A stretch of 64,000 nt of DNA from Korobacter sp036501185 (GTDB taxonomy: Bacteria; Acidobacteriota; Terriglobia; Terriglobales; Acidobacteriaceae). Under the pieces are notes generated by a model that saw only the letters and a program-made list of their open reading frames with translations, had not been told where the DNA came from and made no database searches. A program made the translations under genes and the position numbers. Every line of letters starts with the position of its first letter. Within the stretch, counting starts at the first letter, position 1. Shown one piece after another: positions 34,041-42,788 of the stretch. The stretch covers positions 1 through 64,000 of the forward strand of contig DASYAU010000130.1 in the NCBI GenBank assembly GCA_036501185.1, given 5' to 3'.

Positions 34041-34074
34041 ACATGTCCGGTTTGGGACATCGATACAAATCTAT

Positions 34075-34107
34075 AAACGGCGGGCCGGCACCACGGTCCG
34101 CCGTTTT
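34075..34107 (+). terminator. terminator after the MCE gene
   Basis: AAACGGCGG-G-CCG paired with CGG-T-CCGCCGTTT around GCACCA, then TTTT. Confidence 0.8.
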
Positions 34108-34206
34108 GTGCTACACATGATAGGCACGTAAAACGGCGGCCCGAACCCCTCGTGGCCCGATCTGTTGCAGTTGGAGCTTCCGATTTCACTTCATAAAGAG
34201 GTAGCG

Positions 34207-36261
34207 ATGCGAATCCTAACCACAGTAGGCATTCTCCTGCTCGGCGCCGGGGCGGCGTTTGCGCAAGCAAAACCGTCCGATTCCAAACCGCCTGCGCCGG
34301 AGAAGATTTACAGCTTCGATCCAACGGCGATCGACAAGTCGGTGAACCCCTGCGAGAACTTCTATCAATACGCCTGCGGCAATTGGCGGAAGAATAACCC
34401 GATCCCACCCGACCAGACGCGCTGGGCGCAGTTCAACAAGCTCGCGGAAAATAACCGCCTGGTGCTGTATGACATCCTGACCAACGCTGCCAAGCCCGGT
34501 AAACATGGCCCGATCGAAGAGAAAGTCGGCAACTTTTTCGCGGCTTGCATGGATACCAACACCATTGAAAAACGTGGCACTGAGCCCCTGAAGGCGGAGT
34601 TGGATGCAATTGCGAAAGTCACGGACCGCGAGCAGTTGATCGAGGAAGTTGCGAAGCTCCAGCAGGATGGGGTGCGGGCGTTGATGGCGTTCTATGCGAA
34701 TGCCGATATGCACGATGCCAGCATGCAGGTGGCCAACATCGACCAGGGTGGCATCACGCTTCCCGATCGCGACAACTACCTGAAGGACGATCCGGCGAAC
34801 ACCGAGATGCGCGCGAAATATCTCGAGCACGTGCAGAAGATGTTCGAACTCGCGGGCGACGATACCGAACTGGCCAAGAAGGAAGCGCAGACGGTGATGA
34901 CCATCGAGACGGCGCTGGCGAAAGCCTCAATGGACCGGACGCTTCGGCGGGATCCCAAAACACACGACCACATGACCGAGCTGACGGTCGCCGAGAAAGA
35001 TGCGCCAAACTTCGACTTAGCCAAGTTCTTTGCTTCGGCGAAGGCGCCTGAGTTCAGCAAGGTCAACGTTGGCAACCCGGACTTCTTCAAGCAGGTGAAC
35101 GATTTGCTGACAAGCATGCCAATCGATGATTGGAAGGTGTACCTGCGGTGGAAGGTGATCCACGAAGCAGCGCCGCTGCTGCCCGATGGCTTCGTGAACG
35201 AGGATTTCAACTTCTTCAACGCGTACATGCGTGGACAAAAAGAATTGGCTCCCCGTTGGAAGCGCTGCGTCACCTACACCGATGGTGAGTTGGGCGAGGC
35301 GCTCGGACAGTTGTACGTGGATAAGGTGTTCGGTAAGGACCAGAAAGAACGCACGCAGAAGATTGTGAAGGCCATCGAAGATGCCATGGGCGACGATCTT
35401 CATTCGCTCGACTGGATGACCGAACAGACGAAGAAAGCCGCGTTCGTGAAGCTGAATGCGATCGTCAACAACATCGGGTATCCGGACAAATGGCGCGATT
35501 ACAGCTCGGTGCGCGTAAACCGCGATGATTTCTTCGGTAATGTGGAGCGTGCGGATTATTTCGAAGTGCACCGCGTGTGGAACAAGATCGGCAAGCCCAC
35601 GGATAAGAAGGAATGGGGCATGACTCCGCCGACGGTGAATGCCTACTACAACCCATCGCGCAACGACATCAACTTTCCGGCCGGAATTTTGCAATCGCCG
35701 TTCTACAGCGCATCGGCAGACGATGCGGTGAATATGGGCGGCATGGGCGTGGTGGTTGGACACGAGTTGACGCACGGGTTCGACGACCAGGGCCGCAAGT
35801 ACGACGCGCAAGGCAACCTGCGCGATTGGTGGACGCCGGAAGATGGCAAAGCCTTCGAAGAGCGGGCGCAGTGCGTGGTGGATGAGTACTCGAGCTTTGT
35901 TGCCGTGAAGGATGACAAAGGCGAGGTCCACCTCAATGGCAAGCTCACGCTGGGCGAAAACACGGCCGACAACGGCGGTCTGCGGCTGTCGTATGCCGCG
36001 CTGATGAAGATGATCGGTGCGAACGATACGAAGGAAACCGAAGGCTACACTCCGGCGCAGAGGTTCTTCATTTCCTTTGCCCAGGTGTGGTGCCAGAACA
36101 CAACTCCGCAGGAGTCGCGGCGGCTGGCATTGATCGATCCGCACTCGCCAGGCGAGTGGCGCGCCAACGGCGCTGTCCGGAACTTCGACCAGTTCTGGAA
36201 GGCGTTCGGTTGCAAGCAGGGTGACCCCATGGTGCCCGCCAAGGCCTGCCGCGTCTGGTAA
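34207..36261 (+). CDS. exported M13-family zinc metallopeptidase
   Basis: A neprilysin/PepO-like endopeptidase of 684 aa with a signal peptide (about 1-19). The M13 N-terminal domain begins VNPCENFYQYACGNWRKNNPIPPDQTRW. The zinc site is H519-E-L-T-H523 in VVVGHELTHGFDDQGRKYD, with third ligand E584 in GENTADNGG. Also present are NAYYNPSRNDINFPAGILQSPFY and the C-terminal CRVW. ATG 34207 follows AAAGAGGTAGCG. In this family it degrades short peptides at the cell envelope. It stands alone and is followed by a strong terminator. Confidence 0.95.
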   Translation: MRILTTVGILLLGAGAAFAQAKPSDSKPPAPEKIYSFDPTAIDKSVNPCENFYQYACGNWRKNNPIPPDQTRWAQFNKLAENNRLVLYDILTNAAKPGKHGPIEEKVGNFFAACMDTNTIEKRGTEPLKAELDAIAKVTDREQLIEEVAKLQQDGVRALMAFYANADMHDASMQVANIDQGGITLPDRDNYLKDDPANTEMRAKYLEHVQKMFELAGDDTELAKKEAQTVMTIETALAKASMDRTLRRDPKTHDHMTELTVAEKDAPNFDLAKFFASAKAPEFSKVNVGNPDFFKQVNDLLTSMPIDDWKVYLRWKVIHEAAPLLPDGFVNEDFNFFNAYMRGQKELAPRWKRCVTYTDGELGEALGQLYVDKVFGKDQKERTQKIVKAIEDAMGDDLHSLDWMTEQTKKAAFVKLNAIVNNIGYPDKWRDYSSVRVNRDDFFGNVERADYFEVHRVWNKIGKPTDKKEWGMTPPTVNAYYNPSRNDINFPAGILQSPFYSASADDAVNMGGMGVVVGHELTHGFDDQGRKYDAQGNLRDWWTPEDGKAFEERAQCVVDEYSSFVAVKDDKGEVHLNGKLTLGENTADNGGLRLSYAALMKMIGANDTKETEGYTPAQRFFISFAQVWCQNTTPQESRRLALIDPHSPGEWRANGAVRNFDQFWKAFGCKQGDPMVPAKACRVW

Positions 36262-36283
36262 GAAGGAAGCAGTTGTAGCAATG

Positions 36284-36312
36284 AAGCCCGGCTTTGCGCC
36301 GGGCTTTGTTAT
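36284..36312 (+). terminator. terminator after the M13 peptidase gene
   Basis: Nine-base perfect stem AAGCCCGGC/GCCGGGCTT with TTTGC loop, then TGTTATTTG. Confidence 0.75.
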
Positions 36313-36331
36313 TTGCTGAAGTACACGACTG

Positions 36332-37072
36332 TTATTCGGCTGCGGCTTCTTTGGAAGAATCTCCCGGCGGAATCGTCGCGATTCCAAGTCTATCTTCTGC
36401 CAAACGGGTGGCGTGCTCGAGCCCGGCCTGCATCTGGAGGCGATATTTCTCAATGCCCGCGTCGTCAAGATTCCCGGGCACGAAAATCTTGTTTGCGAAG
36501 TGAGTATGGATGCGTGAGAACGGCTTAGGGATGACGAAGCGGTCCCAGGAGTTCAGCACCCAGGCACTCTTCACCGCGACGTAAAACGGAATGATCGGTG
36601 CCCCGGTCACGCTTGCCAGCAGGATCGGGCCACGTTTGGCGAAGTAGCGCGGGCCACGTGGGCCATCAATAGTGAACACCGCGGTGCCATTGTTGCCGAT
36701 GAGCGTCCGCAGCTCGAGTAACGCCTGCGATCCGCCGCGGGAACTCGAGCCGCGAATGGCGAGGTATCCGAATTTCTGGATGAGGCGGGCAATGTATTCG
36801 CCGTCGGTGCTGCGGCTCGCCATAACCGCGAGGTTCCGATTCCGAAACAGGTACGCGGCCGGCAGGGCGCAACGATGCCAGAAGGGAAAGATGCGCGCGT
36901 GATATTCGGTGAGGCCGGGATCAATCGTGTCGGGATCGAACGACATGGTAGGGCGCAAGGTAGCGCCGATGAGCCGGAGCAGCACGGAGACGAAAAATGC
37001 CGCCAGCGAAAACTTTATGCGCTGGAGGAATGAATAACGCGGCGGCTCGTCGCGACCTGCTTTTGGAGGCAC
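36332..37072 (-). CDS. lysophospholipid/lipid A acyltransferase-like (DUF374)
   Basis: A membrane-associated acyltransferase-like protein of about 246 aa. The N-terminal hydrophobic segment (IKFSLAAFFVSVLLRLIGATL) is followed by the LPLAT-type core HARIFPFWHRCALP, VMASRSTDGEYIARLIQKFG and TIDGPRGPRYFAKRGPILLA, which is the DUF374 signature. It resembles the late-acting acyltransferases of lipid A or glycerolipid synthesis. The frame can be opened at GTG 37105, but this lies inside the terminator stem of the ABC permease gene, so GTG 37072 is preferred. Substrate unknown. Confidence 0.78.
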   Translation of the reverse strand: MPPKAGRDEPPRYSFLQRIKFSLAAFFVSVLLRLIGATLRPTMSFDPDTIDPGLTEYHARIFPFWHRCALPAAYLFRNRNLAVMASRSTDGEYIARLIQKFGYLAIRGSSSRGGSQALLELRTLIGNNGTAVFTIDGPRGPRYFAKRGPILLASVTGAPIIPFYVAVKSAWVLNSWDRFVIPKPFSRIHTHFANKIFVPGNLDDAGIEKYRLQMQAGLEHATRLAEDRLGIATIPPGDSSKEAAAE

Positions 37073-37093
37073 GTGGCTATTGTAACGAGCAAT

Positions 37094-37127
37094 GAAAAAC
37101 CCCACCCTGGCAGCGCCAGAGTGGGGT
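37094..37127 (-). terminator. terminator between the ABC permease and acyltransferase genes
   Basis: On the minus strand: ACCCCACTCTGGC-GCT-GCCAGGGTGGGGT, a 13-bp stem with one G-U, then TTTTTC. It argues that the acyltransferase has its own promoter or needs read-through. Confidence 0.85.
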
Positions 37128-37141
37128 ACCTGGGAGTTCGA

Positions 37142-38464
37142 CTACCCGGCGTATTTCAGCCACTTCATCAATTCCGGCAGCGTGGGGCGCTTGCCATACA
37201 TGAGAATGCCGACGCGGTAGATCTTTGCGCAGAGGATGAGCAAGCCCCAGATCGTTCCCACCATCAGCGCAAGGCACAAAGCGATCTGCCACCACGGCGG
37301 AGTTTCAATGAGGATGCGCACGAACATCAGCATGGGCGCGCAGAAGGGAATCATTGAGAGCCAGATTGCCAACTGCGAACTGGGATGCTGGATGACGACC
37401 TGCGCCATTACCATGGCGAAGATGAGCGGTGTGAGCACGATGAACTGGATCTGCTGCGCTTCCTGCTCGCTGTTCACCATCGCTCCGATCGCCGCGTACA
37501 GCGCGCTGTACAGCAAGTACCCGAGCAGGAAGAAGACAGCGAAGTAGGCGATGGACGAAACGGGTATGTGGACGTTCCCGGCCATGCTCTTGAACGCCAC
37601 AACAGCCGGCGTTGACAGGGCGATGCTGAGGCCAATCCAGATGGCGATCTGCGTCAGGCCGACGGCACCCACCCCGATGATCTTGCCGCCCATCAGGTCG
37701 CGCGGGGTCACGCAGGAGAGCATGACTTCCATGATGCGCGAGCCCTTTTCTTCGATCACGGAACGCATGACCGCGATCCCATAGATGAGCACGGTGACAT
37801 ACAACAGAGTGACCATCATCAGCGAGCCGAAGAACAGCCCGATGCCACTGGTCTTAGACTCTTTCCCTTTCTCGAGGCGAACGGCCTCCACCTTGACGGG
37901 TTCCATCACGGCCTTGATCTCGGAGTCTTTCAATCCGCGCCCAGCTAGGTCCTGTTGGGTGAGGGCGATCCGCGCCGACGTTTGCAGCGAGACCTGCTCG
38001 CTGAAGTTGGTCGCGTCCTTCGAGAAGTAGGTGAACTTGCGCTCCTTCACGGCGTCAGGGGGCATCCAGAGGAAGCCGCTGATCTTGCCTGCGCTGACAT
38101 CGTCGCGGAGTTGCTGCCGGCTCTGGTCGTCGAGCGCGGTGCTGGTATTCACTGTGTAGGGCGAGACTGCAGGCGTCTTCGCAGTCTCTGCGGTCTCTTT
38201 CTTGTCGGAATCGTCGGTGAAGGGATTGTCGTCGTCGTGGCTCGTAGTCACCAGGAGCTGGTTCTTTACCGCGTCTGCCAGCGTCTGGGTCGGGGCTACG
38301 ACCGTGATGGTGCGTTTCTCCAGACTGTTTTTCGAGGCGAACTTGATGGGCAGCCAAATGGCGGCTGCCATCAGCGCCGGCACCAGGATCGTGGTGACGA
38401 GGAACGATTTTTTGCGTACACGTTCCAGGTATTCGCGCTTCATGATCAGCAACATGTTACGCAT
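37142..38464 (-). CDS. ABC transporter permease, NatB-like
   Basis: A 440-aa membrane subunit of an ABC-2-type exporter. One N-terminal membrane helix (SFLVTTILVPALMAAAIWLPI), a large extracytoplasmic domain (about 40-200) rich in Asp/Thr, and five to six C-terminal helices (from SLMMVTLLYVTVLIYGIAVMRSVIEEKGSRIMEVML). The ABC-2 motif and this layout resemble the sodium exporter NatB, but drugs or peptides are equally possible. Its start overlaps the ATPase stop by 8 nt, so the two make one transporter. Confidence 0.85.
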   Translation of the reverse strand: MRNMLLIMKREYLERVRKKSFLVTTILVPALMAAAIWLPIKFASKNSLEKRTITVVAPTQTLADAVKNQLLVTTSHDDDNPFTDDSDKKETAETAKTPAVSPYTVNTSTALDDQSRQQLRDDVSAGKISGFLWMPPDAVKERKFTYFSKDATNFSEQVSLQTSARIALTQQDLAGRGLKDSEIKAVMEPVKVEAVRLEKGKESKTSGIGLFFGSLMMVTLLYVTVLIYGIAVMRSVIEEKGSRIMEVMLSCVTPRDLMGGKIIGVGAVGLTQIAIWIGLSIALSTPAVVAFKSMAGNVHIPVSSIAYFAVFFLLGYLLYSALYAAIGAMVNSEQEAQQIQFIVLTPLIFAMVMAQVVIQHPSSQLAIWLSMIPFCAPMLMFVRILIETPPWWQIALCLALMVGTIWGLLILCAKIYRVGILMYGKRPTLPELMKWLKYAG

Positions 38465-39374
38465 TGGCGGGCACCTCGTTTTTCTTTACGACGTCGATGA
38501 AGATCGCTTCCAGCGAGGGTTCTACGAGCTCGAACTTATTCACGCGGGCACGCGATGAAATGGAGCGCAACAGCGCCTGGGGATCGGCACCCTTGGTCAG
38601 CTTGATCTCGACATAGTTGCCGTAGTCGTTGAACGATTCGACCAACGATTTGTCCTGCAGGAACGACGAGTCGCCTTCGTACTCGAGCTGGATGCTGTTC
38701 TTGCCATAGCTCGCCTTCACCTGTTTCAACTCGCCCATCAATACCGCCTTGCCGTGATCCACCAGGCAAATGGTGTCGCATAGGCGCTCCACCGTATCCA
38801 TGCGGTGGGTGGAGAAAAGAATTGTCTTGCCCTGTTTCTTGAGGCCGATGAGGACGTCTTTCAACTGGACGGCATTGGCAGGATCGAGGCCGGAGAATGG
38901 CTCGTCCATGATGATGAGTGGCGGATCGTGCAGCAGCGTGGAGATGAACTGGATTTTCTGCTGCATGCCCTTCGAGAGCTCTTCGACCTTTTTGTCGCCC
39001 CAGTCGGCGATATCAAGCTTGTTCGCCCAATCGAGCGAGCGTCGCCTCGCCTCGCTTTCGCTCAGCCCCTTGAGTTGGCCGAGGAAGACGAGATGTTCGA
39101 ACACCTTCATCTTCTTGTAAAGGCCGCGTTCTTCGGGCATGTAGCCGATCTTTTCGAGATGCTTGCGCTCGAAGCGCTGGCCGAAGCAGAAAACCTCGCC
39201 CTCGTCGGGAAGGGTAATGCCCATCATCATGCGGATGGTCGAGGTTTTGCCGGCGCCGTTTGGCCCCAGCATCCCAAAAACGCTGCCTTCGCGAATCTCG
39301 AACGAGAGATGATCGACAGCCATGAACTCGTCATAGCGCTTGGTCACGCCACGCAGTTCTACAGTGTTTTGCAT
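38457..39374 (-). CDS. ABC transporter ATPase, NatA-like
   Basis: A 305-aa nucleotide-binding protein with Walker A GPNGAGKTSTIR, signature LSKGMQQKIQF, Walker B LIIMDEPFSGLD and the switch His in FSTHRMDTVERL. The C-terminal DUF4162-like region (about 225-300) is typical of exporters. It lies 19 nt downstream of the XRE gene stop, which suggests that regulator, ATPase and permease are co-transcribed. Confidence 0.92.
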   Translation of the reverse strand: MQNTVELRGVTKRYDEFMAVDHLSFEIREGSVFGMLGPNGAGKTSTIRMMMGITLPDEGEVFCFGQRFERKHLEKIGYMPEERGLYKKMKVFEHLVFLGQLKGLSESEARRRSLDWANKLDIADWGDKKVEELSKGMQQKIQFISTLLHDPPLIIMDEPFSGLDPANAVQLKDVLIGLKKQGKTILFSTHRMDTVERLCDTICLVDHGKAVLMGELKQVKASYGKNSIQLEYEGDSSFLQDKSLVESFNDYGNYVEIKLTKGADPQALLRSISSRARVNKFELVEPSLEAIFIDVVKKNEVPANA

Positions 39375-39393
39375 GCATAACTCCTAAACATCA

Positions 39394-39588
39394 CTATTTC
39401 TCCGGAAAGAAAACTTCTTCGATTCGATTCCTGAAAACTTGCGCGATCTTGAAAGCCAGCGGCAGGCTTGGATCGTATTTGCCGGTCTCGATGGCATTGA
39501 TCGTCTGGCGCGACACAGCGAGCTTATCCGCAAGATCGGCCTGCGACCATTCGCGCTCAGATCGTAAATCACGCACGCGGTTTTTCAC
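39394..39588 (-). CDS. XRE-family HTH regulator
   Basis: A 64-aa DNA-binding protein made almost entirely of a Cro/C1-type helix-turn-helix: RVRDLRSEREWSQADLADKLAVSRQTINAIETGKYDPSLPLAFKIAQVF, followed by EEVFFPEK. This compact type is usually encoded next to a membrane protein and an ABC system. GTG 39588 has GGAGATACAA upstream and its TGA/GTG overlap (GTGA) couples it to the upstream membrane gene. It is the likely binder of the 44-bp dyad at 40003-40046. Confidence 0.85.
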   Translation of the reverse strand: MKNRVRDLRSEREWSQADLADKLAVSRQTINAIETGKYDPSLPLAFKIAQVFRNRIEEVFFPEK

Positions 39589-39995
39589 TTGTATCTCCGC
39601 TTCGTGATTTCGACCGCAAAGCCCCAAACGGTCATCATGAAGGTGAACTGTGCCCACCACGGCGCGGGAGGAATCACACTCCCTTCAAACAATCCGTAGA
39701 CGATACTGGCGAAGATGATCGTCGCGAAGGCGTAAGCAGAGCCCTCAGAGAGAATGCGGCGCTGCATTTCATCCGCGGACGTAAAGTAAAGCATCATGCC
39801 GCGGAGCATCAACACCACCGCTGCCAGCGGAAGCAGCATGAAGAGTGGCTTCCCGGGCCACGCCTTGAAATGCCGCGAAAGGTAAACCGCGATGAGGAGC
39901 GTCCCGAGATAGAGCACGGTGGCCCACAAATACATGCGGTACGCGCGCCGTTGCGCTGCATTCATCTGCCCGCATTTATCGCTGAACCATCCCAT
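39585..39995 (-). CDS. hypothetical multi-helix membrane protein, partner of the XRE regulator
   Basis: A protein of up to 136 aa from ATG 39995 with four hydrophobic segments: about YLWATVLYLGTLLIAVYL, LFMLLPLAAVVLMLRGMMLYF, AYAFATIIFASIVYGLF and WAQFTFMMTVWGFAV, and a basic tail. An alternative start is ATG 39962. The start is only 8 nt from the operator dyad, so the mRNA may be leaderless. Family unknown to me; small membrane proteins paired with XRE regulators are recurrent but mostly uncharacterised. Confidence 0.7.
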   Translation of the reverse strand: MGWFSDKCGQMNAAQRRAYRMYLWATVLYLGTLLIAVYLSRHFKAWPGKPLFMLLPLAAVVLMLRGMMLYFTSADEMQRRILSEGSAYAFATIIFASIVYGLFEGSVIPPAPWWAQFTFMMTVWGFAVEITKRRYK

Positions 39996-40002
39996 AGCAA
40001 GA

Positions 40003-40046
40003 TGTAAAGTACACTTGACATCAAACTGTGTCAAGTATCCTTTACA
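40003..40046. promoter_or_regulatory. 44-bp operator-like dyad with overlapping promoter
   Basis: Two 18-base arms (TGTAAAGTACACTTGACA at 40003-40020 and its reverse complement at 40029-40046, matching at 16 of 18 positions) flank the spacer TCAAACTG. On the minus strand TTGACA (40034-40029) and TACTTT (40011-40006) are 17 nt apart, giving a promoter for the XRE operon; on the plus strand a TTGACA also exists at 40015-40020. Binding here would block transcription, so autorepression by the XRE protein is the natural reading. Confidence 0.75.
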
Positions 40047-40118
40047 TAAATTTCACGAATTCTCAAGACAGATCGGATGGGCTGGGTGACAATATGCGCA
40101 CGCACTCGTGGGGGATTC

Positions 40119-40502
40119 GTGAGAAAAAGTTTTTTCTGCGCCTTGATTGGGCTATTGCTGGCGGGCGTCGCGGCCGCACAAACCGGCATGAATGAGCCGG
40201 ACGACACTAAGCCCGTGCACGTCACCGGCTGCATGTCGGCGCGCACGCAATCAGGCGGGTTCATTCTCTCGGGCGTCTTCGGTCCACCAATCACGGTGGT
40301 CGGGCCAAATTACCTGCAAGCTGGACTCGGGCACGAAGTAACTCTCACCGGCACGTGGCAAACCAACGGCATCTCCACGAAGAACAACCGGCCCGACACG
40401 ATGAAGATGTTCATTGCGACGGCAGTGAAAATCACGGCGAGGCAATGCGCGTCGCCACCTTCCGCGCCAGCGCCCCCGGCGAAGAACTCAGGCACTCGCT
40501 GA
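40119..40502 (+). CDS. small exported protein, unknown function
   Basis: A 127-aa protein with a signal peptide (RKSFFCALIGLLLAGVAAAQ). The mature part has VHVTGCMSARTQSGGFILSGVFGPPITVVGPNY and EVTLTGTWQTNG, which look like a small beta barrel, and ends in a Pro/Ala-rich tail. GTG 40119 has GGGGGATT upstream and puts the signal at the start; an earlier ATG at 40077 adds 14 odd residues. Its upstream region is the same dyad that controls the divergent XRE operon. No family recognised. Confidence 0.65.
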   Translation: MRKSFFCALIGLLLAGVAAAQTGMNEPDDTKPVHVTGCMSARTQSGGFILSGVFGPPITVVGPNYLQAGLGHEVTLTGTWQTNGISTKNNRPDTMKMFIATAVKITARQCASPPSAPAPPAKNSGTR

Positions 40503-40599
40503 TTCCCCTTCCTCACTTGTAAAAGACTTGTCTCTGGGCAACTGCAACTCTGCTCCACCCCTCCCATTACCACATAATGCGCGGTTCAGGAGTGCGGTG

Positions 40600-41487
40600 A
40601 TGTCGCGATGTTCAGCTCTGCTTGCCGGTTTAGTGGTGGTGGTTCTCAGCCCCTTGGCATTTTCACAATGCACGTTCACGCACATCAAGATTGCCGGCGG
40701 CATCAATCCCCACGGCGAAGGCGTCAACAAATACGACACCGTGGTCGGAAGCTATACCGATAGCGTGACACAGCAGTCGCGTGGATTCCGCTGGAGCGGC
40801 GGGCACTCCACTACGCATAACTATCCGGGCGCGATTGCAACCTCGTTCCATGCGAACAACGACCTCGGCGCGATCGTCGGCGAGTACGTGGATTCCAAGA
40901 ACCAGACGCACGGTCTGGAATTCTTCCAGGGACAGTGGTATGCAATCGACTATCCCGGCGCGCAGAGCACCAGCGCCCGCGGCATCAACAACACCGGGAC
41001 TATCGTGGGCAGCTTCATCAAGCCCGGCGAAACTAACTCCCACGGCTTCATTAAGTCCACCGCCGGATGGAAACAGGTCGACTTCCCGCAAGCCCAATGG
41101 ACGGCAGTGACCGGGATCAACGTATTCGGCGACATCGTCGGGAACTATCACATAGCGATTCCGGGAACTCACACCTTCATGTTGTACACGGGCGGCACGT
41201 CCACCTTCATCGACTTCCCGGGTGCGGTATCCAGCATTGGTACCGGCATCAACCGCTGGCATACCGTCGTGGGCTACTACCTGCTTGACGATAGCCCGCC
41301 ACTCGACATGATCCCCGTCGCCTTCGCGCGCCAGGTGAACAATACCTACTACGCTTTCGGCCTGCCGTATCCCGTGGTAGCGACCGCATACGCCGGCGTC
41401 AATAACCTTGGCGACAAGACTGGCTGGGCGAACAATGACGGTGGAGTTGGGAACTTCGCGTTCCTGAAGGTCTGCCCCGGCGCTTGA
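40600..41487 (+). CDS. exported HAF-repeat protein
   Basis: A 295-aa secreted protein with a signal peptide (about 1-22, LLAGLVVVVLSPLAFS). The rest is a series of units of about 45 residues with the pattern GIN-x2-G-x-IVG-x-Y/F-x(n)-HGF-x(n)-DFPGA (for instance GINNTGTIVGSFIKPGETNSHGF and GINVFGDIVGNYHI). This is the HAF repeat common in acidobacterial and other secreted proteins; function unknown, probably a beta-propeller-like surface protein. ATG 40600 is preferred because the sequence before it is not a signal. Confidence 0.78.
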   Translation: MSRCSALLAGLVVVVLSPLAFSQCTFTHIKIAGGINPHGEGVNKYDTVVGSYTDSVTQQSRGFRWSGGHSTTHNYPGAIATSFHANNDLGAIVGEYVDSKNQTHGLEFFQGQWYAIDYPGAQSTSARGINNTGTIVGSFIKPGETNSHGFIKSTAGWKQVDFPQAQWTAVTGINVFGDIVGNYHIAIPGTHTFMLYTGGTSTFIDFPGAVSSIGTGINRWHTVVGYYLLDDSPPLDMIPVAFARQVNNTYYAFGLPYPVVATAYAGVNNLGDKTGWANNDGGVGNFAFLKVCPGA

Positions 41488-41491
41488 GCAG

Positions 41492-41520
41492 CAAAAACCC
41501 CAGCCGCTCAGCTGGGGTTC
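41492..41520. terminator. terminator between the HAF protein gene and fabF
   Basis: ACCCCAGC/GCTGGGGT stem with a CGCTCA loop. The T run (TTTTTGC) lies on the minus-strand side, so it mainly terminates fabF; the plus-strand read-out has few Ts. Confidence 0.7.
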
Positions 41521-41538
41521 GCTATTTCCAGTTAGTCG

Positions 41539-42786
41539 TTATTCCATCCAGCGTTTGAAGACCAGGCAGCCATTTGTGCCACCGAAGCCAAACGAGTTCG
41601 AGATGGCGTACTCCATGCTGACCTTACGCGCGGTGTGTGGCACGTAGTCGAGATCGCACTCGGCGTCCGGATGATCGAGATTAATTGTCGGCGGCACGAT
41701 CTGGTCGCGCAGTGCGAGGGCCGTAATGCCGGCTTCAAGGCCGCCGGCGCCGCCCAGCAGGTGGCCGGTCATCGACTTGGTTGAGCTGACTGCAACTTTC
41801 CGGGCGTGATCGCCGAACGCACGTTTGATCGCGACGGTCTCAAGGGTGTCGCCGATCGGCGTCGAGGTGCCGTGCGCGTTTACGTATCCGACATGGTCGG
41901 GCGTGATTTTCGCATCGCGCATGGCGTTGCGCATCACGCGGAAGCCGCCATCGCCCTCCGGCGCAGGCTGGGTGATGTGGTTGGCGTCGCCGCTCATGCC
42001 ATAGCCCACGACCTCGGCCAGGATGTTCGCGCCACGGCGTCTCGCGAACTCTAGTTCCTCGAGCACCATGATGCCGGCGCCTTCGCCAATGATGAAGCCA
42101 TCGCGGTCCTTGTCCCACGGACGGCTGGCCTTTTCCGGCTCGTCGTTCCGGGTGGAGAGCGCGCGCATCGCGGCGAATCCGCCAACGCCCATCGAGGTGA
42201 CCGCAGCTTCGCTGCCGCCGGAGATCATGACGTCGGCATCGTCGCGCTGGATGATTTTGAAAGCATCGCCAATCGCATGCGCGCTCGAGGTGCAAGCGGT
42301 ACACGTCGCCTCATTCGGGCCCTTAGCGTTGTATTCAATGCTGACATGGCCGGCGGCAAGGTTCACGATGGCCGCCGGAATGAAAAATGGCGAAATGCGG
42401 CGCGGTCCGCCTTCGAGGCACGCTTTGTGCTCGCGCTCGATGATGTCGAACCCGCCGATGCCCGAGCCGATGTGAACCCCGACGCGTTCGGAAATATCAT
42501 CGGTCACCTGCAAGCCCGAGCCGTGCATGGCCTCGTGCGCCGCCGCCATCGCCAGGTGAATGAACCTCGCCATCTTCTTCGCTTCTTTCTTGTCCACGAA
42601 TTTGAGCGGGTCGAAGTTCTTCACCTGCGCGGCGATTTTGCAGGCGTACTTTTCGATATCGTCATTGAAATCGGTGATTCGGGCAACGCCGCTTTTGCCG
42701 GCGAGCAGGTTACGCCACACTTCGTCGGTCGTGTTGCCAACCCCGCAGATCAGCCCTAGTCCGGTAACAACAACGCGGCGGCTCAA
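41539..42786 (-). CDS. fabF: beta-ketoacyl-ACP synthase II
   Basis: Condenses malonyl-ACP with acyl-ACP in fatty-acid elongation. The 415-aa protein has the nucleophile C165 in TCTACTSSAHAIG, the catalytic histidines in NAHGTSTPIGD and SMTGHLLGGAGGLE, and the C-terminal NSFGFGGTNGCLVF. It follows acpP by two bases on the same strand, the usual acpP-fabF order. Confidence 0.95.
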   Translation of the reverse strand: MSRRVVVTGLGLICGVGNTTDEVWRNLLAGKSGVARITDFNDDIEKYACKIAAQVKNFDPLKFVDKKEAKKMARFIHLAMAAAHEAMHGSGLQVTDDISERVGVHIGSGIGGFDIIEREHKACLEGGPRRISPFFIPAAIVNLAAGHVSIEYNAKGPNEATCTACTSSAHAIGDAFKIIQRDDADVMISGGSEAAVTSMGVGGFAAMRALSTRNDEPEKASRPWDKDRDGFIIGEGAGIMVLEELEFARRRGANILAEVVGYGMSGDANHITQPAPEGDGGFRVMRNAMRDAKITPDHVGYVNAHGTSTPIGDTLETVAIKRAFGDHARKVAVSSTKSMTGHLLGGAGGLEAGITALALRDQIVPPTINLDHPDAECDLDYVPHTARKVSMEYAISNSFGFGGTNGCLVFKRWME

Positions 42787-42788
42787 AG

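Noticed and set aside
40003..40046. The 44-bp dyad as terminal repeats of an insertion sequence
   Set aside because: No transposase is present, and the arms overlap a promoter for a regulator operon.
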